Origin: Geminisphaera colitermitum TAV2 | GTDB lineage: Bacteria > Verrucomicrobiota > Verrucomicrobiia > Opitutales > Opitutaceae | NCBI RefSeq assembly: GCF_000171235.2 | Contig: NZ_ABEA03000039.1 | Coordinates: 1-40,664, forward strand | Direction of reading: 5' to 3' | DNA length: 40,664 nt | Shown: piece after piece, positions 1 through 6,102 of the stretch | How positions within the stretch are numbered: position 1 is the first letter of the stretch | How the letters are laid out: every line of letters starts with the position of its first letter | The notes under the pieces: model-generated | What the model was told of the DNA's origin: nothing | Databases searched by the model: none | Seen by the model: only the letters and a program-made list of their open reading frames with translations | Translations under genes and position numbers: made by a program

Positions 1-750
1 GCCGGCCCTCTCTCTCAAATCTCAAATCCCAAACCCCAAATCCCCGCCTCCACCCGCCAGACGCGCAAAAAACTCTCCCCTCTGCGCAAGCGCCTCGCCG
101 AACGCCTGGTGCAAGCCCAGAACACCGCCGCGATGCTCACTACGTTCAACGAAGTGGACATGAGCGCCGTCATCGCCCTGCGCGCCAAATACCAAGACGA
201 CTTCGTCAAAAAGAACGGCGTCAAACTCGGCTTCATGTCCTTCTTCACCAAAGCCGTTGTCCACGCCCTCCAATCCGTCCCCGGCCTCAACGCCCAACTC
301 GACGGCGACGATGTAGTGCAAAACAATTACTACGACATCGGCGTCGCTGTTTCCACCGACAAAGGCCTCATGGTCCCCGTCCTCCGCGACTGCGACACTG
401 CCGGCATGGCCGACATCGAAAAATCGCTTGCCGACCTCGCCAAGAAAGCGCGCGACGGCAAAATCACCCTCCCCGATCTCGAAGGCGGCGTTTTCACCAT
501 CACCAATGGAGGAATCTTCGGCTCCATGCTTTCCACGCCCATCCTCAACGCCCCTCAAAGCGGCATCCTCGGCCTGCACGCCATCAACGAACGCCCCATT
601 GCCGTCAACGGCCAGGTCGTCATCCGGCCCATGATGTATCTGGCCCTCAGCTACGACCACCGCCTCGTGGACGGACGCGAAGCCGTGACCTTCCTGATAA
701 AAATCAAACAAGCCATCGAAGACCCCACCCGCCTCCTCCTCAATCTCTGA
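1..750 (+). CDS. sucB: Dihydrolipoamide succinyltransferase (E2 of 2-oxoglutarate dehydrogenase), 5'-truncated by window edge
   Basis: The reading frame is open from base 1, so the start and the lipoyl domain lie outside the window. About 249 C-terminal residues remain. They begin with a low-complexity linker (around [11 protein letters not shown]), followed by the core start [20 protein letters not shown] and then the trimer-forming acyltransferase domain. The active-site motif [11 protein letters not shown] near the end supplies the catalytic His and Asp. The [10 protein letters not shown] signature and the ending DPTRLLLNL fit succinyl- rather than acetyltransferases. The enzyme transfers succinyl groups from E1 to CoA in the TCA cycle. 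lpdA (E3) follows 140 bp downstream on the same strand, as in many odhAB-lpd operons. The linker DNA (22-46) is a short CAAATC-type repeat, unlike the rest of the gene. Confidence 0.93.
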   Translation, partial: AGPLSQISNPKPQIPASTRQTRKKLSPLRKRLAERLVQAQNTAAMLTTFNEVDMSAVIALRAKYQDDFVKKNGVKLGFMSFFTKAVVHALQSVPGLNAQLDGDDVVQNNYYDIGVAVSTDKGLMVPVLRDCDTAGMADIEKSLADLAKKARDGKITLPDLEGGVFTITNGGIFGSMLSTPILNAPQSGILGLHAINERPIAVNGQVVIRPMMYLALSYDHRLVDGREAVTFLIKIKQAIEDPTRLLLNL

Positions 751-890
751 GAAAAGGAGTCAGGATGGGAGTAGTCAGGAGCCAGGAGCTAAAAGAATGT
801 TGCGAGCACAGACCTGACCACTCCCTTTTTCTACCACTGCGCATCAACGCGCGCTGACACTCTCCCTTAACTCCTCCCATTCTTTCTCTC

Positions 891-2285
891 ATGCAATACG
901 ACCTCATTGTCATCGGCGCCGGACCCGGCGGATATGTCTGCGCCTTTCGCGCCGCGCAACTCGGGCTCAACGTCGCCCTCGTCGAAAAACGCCTCACCCT
1001 CGGCGGCACCTGCCTCAACGTCGGCTGCATCCCCACAAAAGCCCTCCTGTCATCCTCCGAGCACTACACCTTTGCGCAAAAGCACGCCGCCGCCCACGGC
1101 ATCAAACTCGGCTCTGTCGAACTCGACCTCCCCACCCTCCTCAAAAAGAAAAACGACACCGTCCTAAAACTCACCGCCGGCGTCGCCGCCCTCGCCAAAG
1201 CCCGCAAAGTCACCGTCCACACCGGCGCCGCCACCTTTTCCTCGCCCACGGAAATCTCCGTGCAGCCCGACGCCGGCGCCGCCACCACTCTCACCGCCAA
1301 AAACATCGTCATCGCCACCGGCTCCGCCCCCGCGGAGTTGTCCTTCCTCAAATTTGACGGCCACACCATCCTCTCCAGCGATCACGCCGTAGCCCTCGAC
1401 ACCGTCCCACGCACCCTTGCCGTCATCGGCGGCGGAGCCATCGGACTCGAACTCGGCAGCGTCTGGTCGCGCCTCGGCTCCGACGTCACCATTGTCGAAG
1501 CCCTCCCGAAAATCGCCGCCACCGCCGACGACGATATCGTCCGCCTCTACACCCGCCTCCTCGCCAAACAGGGACTCAAGATCGAAACCACCGCCACCGT
1601 CACCGGCTACGATCCCGCCACCGCCACGCTCACCGCCACCCGCGACGGCCAGCCCCTCGCCCCCATCCCCGCCGACAAAGTTCTCGTTGCCGTCGGACGC
1701 CGCCCCTACACCGATGGACTCGGCCTCGACAAAATCGGTGTCACCCTCGACGACCGCCGCCGCGTCGCCGTTGACGCCCAACTCCGCACCAACATCCCCG
1801 GCATCTGGGCCATTGGCGACGTTGTGGCCGGCCCCATGCTCGCGCACAAAGCCGAGGAAGACGGCGTGGCCGTCGCCGAATGGATCGCAGGCAAAGCCGG
1901 TCACACCGACTGGAACCTCGTCCCAGCCATCATCTACACCGACCCCGAACTCGCCACTGTCGGCCTCGGCGAAGACGCCGCCAAAGCCCGCGGCCTTGCC
2001 GTCAACATAGGCAAATTCCCCTTCTCCGCCAACGGCCGCGCCCTCGCCTCCGACGCCGCCGACGGCCTCGTCAAAATCATTGCCGACGCCACCACCGACA
2101 AACTCCTTGGCGCGCAAATCCTCGGACGCGGCGCCGGCGAACTCATCAGCGAAGTCGTCGCGCACATGGAGTACGGCGGCAGCGCCGAGGACCTGGCCCG
2201 CACCATCCACGCCCATCCCACGATGAGCGAAGCCGTGAAAGAAGCCGCCCTCGCCGTCAGCAAATCCGCCCTCCACGCGATTTGA
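891..2285 (+). CDS. lpdA: Dihydrolipoamide dehydrogenase (E3)
   Basis: This 464-residue flavoprotein has the family's usual length. The N-terminal FAD-binding motif VIGAGPGGYVCAFRA lies at residues 7-21. The redox-active disulfide is GGTCLNVGCIPTK, with cysteines 41 and 46. A second Rossmann motif for NAD, AVIGGGAIGLELGS, is near residue 180, the FAD motif IWAIGDVVAGPMLAHKA is near 305, and the C-terminal interface carries HAHPTMSEAVKEAA with the catalytic His-Glu pair. It reoxidises dihydrolipoamide on the E2 subunits of 2-oxoacid dehydrogenases. It sits directly behind the E2 gene, so an E2-E3 operon is likely. ATG at 891 is the only start giving an intact FAD motif with a normal N-terminus. 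No anomaly is seen in the coding frame. Confidence 0.97.
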   Translation: MQYDLIVIGAGPGGYVCAFRAAQLGLNVALVEKRLTLGGTCLNVGCIPTKALLSSSEHYTFAQKHAAAHGIKLGSVELDLPTLLKKKNDTVLKLTAGVAALAKARKVTVHTGAATFSSPTEISVQPDAGAATTLTAKNIVIATGSAPAELSFLKFDGHTILSSDHAVALDTVPRTLAVIGGGAIGLELGSVWSRLGSDVTIVEALPKIAATADDDIVRLYTRLLAKQGLKIETTATVTGYDPATATLTATRDGQPLAPIPADKVLVAVGRRPYTDGLGLDKIGVTLDDRRRVAVDAQLRTNIPGIWAIGDVVAGPMLAHKAEEDGVAVAEWIAGKAGHTDWNLVPAIIYTDPELATVGLGEDAAKARGLAVNIGKFPFSANGRALASDAADGLVKIIADATTDKLLGAQILGRGAGELISEVVAHMEYGGSAEDLARTIHAHPTMSEAVKEAALAVSKSALHAI

Positions 2286-2445
2286 CAGTGAACAATGAGG
2301 CAGTGAACAGTGAACAGTGAACAGTGAAGCAGTGAAGCAGTGAGGCAGTGAACAATCCTTATCTGCCTTTTCCCCATTCATCGCTTCACGACCTACTGCT
2401 TCACTGTTTCACTGATCACTGCTTCACTGTTCACTGTTCACTGTA
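2286..2445. repeat. Inverted pair of CAGTGAA micro-repeat arrays in the lpdA-oppD gap
   Basis: The left half (about 2286-2351) is a run of CAGTGAACA / CAGTGAAG units. The right half (about 2396-2444) is a run of the reverse complement (TTCACTG units). The two arrays can fold into one long imperfect stem with about 45 bases between them. The whole intergenic gap is essentially this structure. It begins directly after the lpdA stop and ends at the next ATG. It could act as a transcript-end or processing hairpin, but there is no T-run typical of an intrinsic terminator. Function unknown. Confidence 0.7.
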
Positions 2446-3352
2446 ATGCCGCTTCTCACCGTCACTGATCTCCGCACCACCTTCCACACCCGCGCCGGCA
2501 TCTTCCGCGCCGTGGACGGCGTGAGCTTCACCCTCCGGCGCGGTGAAATCCTTGGCATTGTCGGCGAATCCGGTTCCGGCAAATCCGTCACCTGCCACAC
2601 CCTCCTCGGCCTCGTCCCCTGCCCCCCCGGACGCATCGAAAGCGGCTCCGCCCTCCTCGCCTCCCCCCCCCCCCCCCCGCGGCAATCACGCCCCCATCGA
2701 CTTGCTCCGCGCTCCCCCCGCCACCCTGCGCGCCATCCGCGGCAAACGCATCAGCATGATCTTCCAGGACCCCATGACCTCGCTCAACCCCTACATGCGC
2801 ATCGGCGAGCAAATAATAGAACCCCTCCTCATTCACGAAAACATCCGCCGCGCCGACGCCCTCCGCCGTGCCGAAGCCATGCTCGACGCCGTCGGCATCA
2901 CCGACGCCCCCCGCCGCCTCTGCCAGTATCCGCACGAATTTTCGGGCGGCATGCGCCAGCGCGTCATGATCGCCATGTCCCTCATCACGCACCCCGACCT
3001 CCTCATCGCCGACGAACCCACCACCGCGCTCGACGTCACCGTGCAGGCGCAAATCCTTGAACTGATAAAACAACTCCAGGCGCGGATCGGCATGGCCGTC
3101 ATCTTCGTCACGCACGACCTCAGCGTTGTATCCACTTTTTGCGAACGCGTGCTCGTCATGTACAACGGACGCATTGTTGAAGAGGCCCCCGTGCGCGACC
3201 TCTTCGCGTATCCGAAGCACCCCTACACCCGCGCCCTCCTCAATTCCATCCCCGCCCTCCAGCCCAAAGGCGCCCGCCTCCGCACCATCCACGACACCCT
3301 CGACCTCCCGCCCGCCGCCGATGGAACTGAAACCTCCCGAATCAACGTTTAA
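2446..3352 (+). CDS. Oligo/dipeptide ABC transporter ATPase (OppD/DppD type), frameshifted at a C16 tract
   Basis: The gene is read in two frames. The first part (2446 to about 2665) has the N-terminal nucleotide-binding fold with Walker [16 protein letters not shown]. The second part (from about 2679 to the stop at 3352) continues with the Q-loop [12 protein letters not shown], the signature [15 protein letters not shown], Walker [17 protein letters not shown], the H-loop THDLSVV and the family tail [14 protein letters not shown]. The join lies in a run of 16 C (2663-2678). A 15-C tract, or 18, would give one continuous ATPase of about 300 residues. The enzyme would energise peptide uptake with its partner at 3495. 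No permease or binding-protein gene is adjacent. The frameshift may be real decay, slipped-strand variation or a sequence error. Confidence 0.85.
2663..2678. repeat. C16 homopolymer tract inside the OppD-type gene
   Basis: Sixteen consecutive C bases encode a Pro run in a variable loop between Walker A and the Q-loop. The tract length puts the downstream ATPase out of frame with the start. Removing one C, or adding two, restores the full protein. Confidence 0.9.
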
Positions 3353-3452
3353 CATCTAACATTTAACGCTTAACATTTAATATCCAACCCACCAATGCGC
3401 CGCGACCTCCGTCATTTAATGTTATGTGTTAAACGTTAAGTGTTAAATGTTC
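3345..3452. repeat. Inverted pair of TTAACATTTAA-like micro-repeat arrays
   Basis: AT-rich units of the TAACATTTAA kind at about 3349-3382 are answered by their reverse complement (GTTAAACGTTAAGTGTTAAAT) at about 3422-3450. A non-repetitive spacer separates them. This is the same architecture as the CAGTGAA arrays one gene upstream, with a different unit. The AT-richness contrasts sharply with the GC-rich surroundings. The left arm slightly overlaps the end of the preceding ATPase gene. Function unknown; a stem in the transcript is possible. Confidence 0.65.
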
Positions 3453-3494
3453 TCCGAAAAAACGCTCTGAAACTCATTCTCCGAACACCCGCCC

Positions 3495-4400
3495 GTGAGC
3501 CACAACCCGACCAACGCCACACCCATCCTCGAACTCCGTGACGTTCACACCTATTTCCCCATCACACGCGGCTTCATCTTCCGGCGCACCATTGGACAAA
3601 CCCGAGCCGTTGACGGCGTCTCCCTCATCCTCCACCGCGGAGAAGTCCACGGCCTCGTCGGCGAGTCCGGCTGCGGCAAATCCACCCTTGCCCGCACCAT
3701 CCTGCAACTCGTCCCCACGACCAGCGGCAGCGTCTGGCTCGACGGCCGCAACCTCACCACCTCCCCCCCCGCGGAAATCCGCCGCCGCCGCCGCGACCTC
3801 CAGATGGTTTTTCAGGACCCCTTCGCCTCGCTCAACCCGCGCATGACGGTTTACGCCACCCTCGCCGAACCCCTCCGCGTCCACCGCATTTGCCCCGTAT
3901 CGGAAATCCCAGCACGCGTCGCCGCCCTCATGACCCGCGTCGGCCTCTCCCCGCGCCTCCAGAAAAAATACCCCCACGAATTTTCCGGAGGACAACGCCA
4001 GCGCATCGCCATTGCCCGCGCCCTGGCGATGGAACCCCGCGTCATCATCGCCGACGAACCCGTGTCCGCCCTCGACGTCTCCATTCAGGCGCAAATCCTC
4101 AACCTCCTTGCCGACCTCGTGCGCGACATGAACCTCAGCCTCATCTTCATCTCGCACGACCTCTCCGTCGTGAAACACATCTCCGACCGCGTATCCGTGA
4201 TGTATCGCGGCAAAATCGTCGAGACCGGCCCCGCGCTCGACGTCATTGGAAACCCCCAACACCCCTACACCCGCACCCTCATCGCCGCCATCCCCCGCCC
4301 CCCAAGTGGCGCGGGCGTCTCGCCCGCAACCGGGTTCCCCGTAGCGCAGGCATCTTGCCTGCCATCAAGTCGATTGCGCGAAGCGCCGCCTCCCAAATAG
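3495..4400 (+). CDS. Oligo/dipeptide ABC transporter ATPase (OppF/DppF type) with repeat-encoded C-terminus
   Basis: Second ATPase of the peptide-importer pair, 301 residues from a GTG start. Motifs in order: Walker A GLVGESGCGKSTLART (about residues 54-69), Q-loop VFQDPFASLNPRM, signature FSGGQRQRIAIARAL, Walker B VIIADEPVSALDVSIQ, H-loop SHDLSVVKHISD, and the family motif HPYTRTLIAAIPRP near residue 260. The last ~31 residues (from [10 protein letters not shown] to the stop) are encoded by an interspersed palindromic repeat starting at 4306, so the normal tail or stop has been replaced. An in-frame C8 tract (3763-3770) lies after Walker A. The GTG start is chosen because it gives a short lead before the first beta strand; alternatives are not excluded. 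Confidence 0.9.
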   Translation: MSHNPTNATPILELRDVHTYFPITRGFIFRRTIGQTRAVDGVSLILHRGEVHGLVGESGCGKSTLARTILQLVPTTSGSVWLDGRNLTTSPPAEIRRRRRDLQMVFQDPFASLNPRMTVYATLAEPLRVHRICPVSEIPARVAALMTRVGLSPRLQKKYPHEFSGGQRQRIAIARALAMEPRVIIADEPVSALDVSIQAQILNLLADLVRDMNLSLIFISHDLSVVKHISDRVSVMYRGKIVETGPALDVIGNPQHPYTRTLIAAIPRPPSGAGVSPATGFPVAQASCLPSSRLREAPPPK

Positions 4401-4488
4401 CCGAACCAACAGAAAACAGAAAAAGTCACCGCGCTTCGCGCAACCTATGGATGGCAGGCAGGATGCCTGCCGCTACGCTGTGCCGCGG
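4306..4488. repeat. Bipartite palindromic repeat, copy 1 (~183 bp)
   Basis: The unit opens with the hairpin GTGGCGCGGGCGTC...GCCCGC. It then has an outer arm (GTAGCGCAGGCATCTTGCC...) that is the reverse complement of an arm near the other end (ATGGCAGGCAGGATGCCTGC...). An inner arm pair lies between them (ATTGCGCGAAGCG against CGCTTCGCGCAA), around an A-rich loop. It is about 95 percent identical by eye to 5919-6099, in the same orientation. The first ~95 bases encode the C-terminus of the upstream ATPase. Confidence 0.9.
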
Positions 4489-4618
4489 GCGTCCCGCCCC
4501 CCGTAGCAACTATCTTGGAGAGTGATTTTTTATGAGCTTGAGAAGTATGAGGGAGAGGCAAAGCAGTGGCATCGGAGGAAGGGGAGTCCACCGAGAGAGA
4601 AGAGCCTTGAACCGTCAA

Positions 4619-5563
4619 TCAGGACGGGAGGGCAGCGGCGTAGGCCGGACGCAGCAGAGAGTTAAGGAAGATGAGGAGTTTTCTGGCGATGGCGACATAG
4701 GCTACGGTGGGAGGTTTGCCGCGAGCGCGCAGTTGTTGGTAGTGGAGACGGGAAGGCTCATGCCAGCGAGCGGCGACCATGGCGCACTGGTAGAGGACGC
4801 GGCGAGCGGGAGCGCGGCCACCTTGGATGATGCGAAGACCCTTGAGTTTGCCGGAGTCCCAGGGAAGGGGGGCAAGGCCGGCGAGCTTGGCGATCTGTCT
4901 GCGGTTCAGGGAGCCGAGTTCGGGCAGGTAGGCGATAAGGGAAAGGGCGCTGAGGATGCCCACACCCGGAGCGAAGCACAGGGTGTGGATACGCTCGAGC
5001 CAAGGCGCCGCCTGTTCGCTGTAGAGCCAAGCCTGCAGATCAAGTTCGAGAGCGAGGCGGTGGGAGCGCAGGGCGCGCACAACGCGCTTGAGTTGAAGAG
5101 CGCTCCGAGCACTGAGCAGGTTGTTGCGCATGTCGAAGGCGCTGATCTGTTCGACGATGGCATGGCGAGCCATGAGCAGGTCGCCCAGACGCCGCAGGGC
5201 GTCCGAGGGCACGGGCGAGGGCGCGGGGTGACCTTCGATGCCCAAACGCAAGAGAACACGAGCATCGATCGGATCGGTTTTTTCGAGTGTGCCGAGCGAC
5301 TTGGCGAAGGCGCGGACTTGTGCCGGGTTCAGGCAGGTCAGGGCAATGGCGTTGAGGGCGCAGCGTTGTTGCAACAAACGGTGATGACGTCCGGTGGCCT
5401 CGCAGAGCAAATGGACGCCGGCTGGCAGGCCGGCCAGCCAGGAGTCCATCGCTTGCGGGCAATTGGGGACGTTGACGACTTTGGCAGCAAGAGTGCTGCA
5501 GACCGCGAGCGAGTCTTTGGCGACATCGACACCGACGTAATCAGTTGCGGGCAGAGGATACAT
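4619..5563 (-). CDS. IS110-family transposase (DEDD/RuvC-like recombinase)
   Basis: A protein of about 314 residues. The N-terminal RuvC-like DEDD domain shows YVGVDVAKDSLAV (first Asp), LLCEATGRHHRLL (Glu) and KTDPIDARVLLRLG (the Asp pair). The C-terminal Transposase_20 domain shows PGVGILSALSLIAYLPELG, a helix-hairpin-helix-like segment, then RRQIAKLAGLAPLPWDSGK and GGRAPARRVLYQCAMVA. The serine in WDSGK is my candidate for the C-terminal nucleophile, with low certainty. The start at 5563 follows AAGGA at good spacing; 5569 and 5614 are possible. These enzymes act with a structured noncoding RNA from their own element to choose target and donor. The gene appears intact. Confidence 0.9.
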   Translation of the reverse strand: MYPLPATDYVGVDVAKDSLAVCSTLAAKVVNVPNCPQAMDSWLAGLPAGVHLLCEATGRHHRLLQQRCALNAIALTCLNPAQVRAFAKSLGTLEKTDPIDARVLLRLGIEGHPAPSPVPSDALRRLGDLLMARHAIVEQISAFDMRNNLLSARSALQLKRVVRALRSHRLALELDLQAWLYSEQAAPWLERIHTLCFAPGVGILSALSLIAYLPELGSLNRRQIAKLAGLAPLPWDSGKLKGLRIIQGGRAPARRVLYQCAMVAARWHEPSRLHYQQLRARGKPPTVAYVAIARKLLIFLNSLLRPAYAAALPS

Positions 5564-5704
5564 GCTCATCCTTGTTTTGTCGGACTCGCCGGAGCAATTG
5601 CTTCGGTGGTCCATTCAACGGTTCGAGCGATTAACCAAAAGGTCGCCTGCGGTTCATGCTACCAGCGCTCTGATCCGAACGGATCAAGCAGGGGCGTCGA
5701 CGAA

Positions 5705-5760
5705 CTCGCAGGCGGCCGAGCCGTGAGGGCCTGCAGGCCCTCACGGCTCATCCGCCCGAG
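5705..5760. repeat. Long perfect hairpin in the noncoding 5' part of the IS110 element
   Basis: Bases 5718-5749 form a perfect 32-bp palindrome (GAGCCGTGAGGGCCTG and its complement). The stem continues outward: GGCGG (5711-5715) pairs with CCGCC (5752-5756), and CTCG (5705-5708) with CGAG (5757-5760), separated by two-base bulges. It lies upstream of the transposase start, in the region where IS110-group elements encode their bridge RNA. It may be part of that RNA or a separate palindromic repeat. Confidence 0.7.
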
Positions 5761-5836
5761 GCCTCCCCCCGTCGAACCAACTTGCGGGGGCAGTCCTCGA
5801 CTGAACTCCCTCATCTTACCACATCTCCAAACAACA

Positions 5837-5914
5837 AGGGGCGTCGCTTGCGACGCCTGCGCACGCCATTCGATGCCACCTCCTGCAAACGCGGGCTTCG
5901 CAAGCGAAGCCCCT
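5837..5914. repeat. 78-bp palindromic module (also inside uvrA)
   Basis: The module begins AGGGGCGTCGCTTGCGACGCC and ends GGGCTTCGCAAGCGAAGCCCCT; each half is itself palindromic. The same 78-bp module, with few differences, is found at 18145-18222 inside uvrA. In both places it is followed after four bases by the GTGGCGCGGGCGT hairpin, so the modules are assembled in the same order. Confidence 0.85.
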
Positions 5915-5918
5915 ACGC

Positions 5919-6099
5919 GTGGCGCGGGCGTCCCGCCCGCTCCGGGTTCCCCGTAGCGCAGGCATCTTGCCTGCCATCGAGTCGATTGCGCGAAGCGCCG
6001 CCTCCCAAATAAGCCGAACCAACAGAAAACAGAAGAAGTCACCGCGCTTCGCGCAATCTATGGATGGCAGGCAAGATGCCTGCGCTACGCGGTGCCGCG
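5919..6099. repeat. Bipartite palindromic repeat, copy 2 (~181 bp)
   Basis: Direct copy of 4306-4488. Here the outer inverted arms are a perfect 25-bp match (GTAGCGCAGGCATCTTGCC... against ...GGCAAGATGCCTGCGCTAC). The inner arms ATTGCGCGAAGCG and CGCTTCGCGCAAT are also perfect. It ends only three bases before the stop codon of the minus-strand heparinase-like gene. Confidence 0.9.
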
Positions 6100-6102
6100 C
6101 CC

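Larger units (their letters stand above)
4505..5836 (-). mobile_element. IS110-family insertion sequence (ends approximate)
   Basis: One transposase gene on the minus strand is flanked by about 270 noncoding bases upstream and about 110 downstream. The arrangement fits the IS110 family, whose members lack terminal inverted repeats, so the exact ends cannot be placed by eye. The longer noncoding part lies on the 5' side of the transposase, which fits the IS110 group (guide or bridge RNA in the left end) rather than the IS1111 group. The element lies between two direct copies of a long palindromic repeat (4306-4488 and 5919-6099) and abuts a further repeat module (5837-5914). Confidence 0.75.

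Noticed and set aside
1164-2381. 405-codon minus-strand frame opposite lpdA
   Set aside because: It mirrors a high-GC gene with strong third-position bias; the sequence is Gly/Val/Asp-rich low complexity with no domain.
2286-3452. Possible CRISPR array in the two micro-repeat gaps
   Set aside because: Units are 7-12 bases with no unique spacers, and the halves are inverted rather than direct; no cas genes are present.
4532-5956. 474-codon plus-strand frame across the IS110 element
   Set aside because: It is antisense to the transposase, which has clear catalytic motifs; the plus-strand product shows none.
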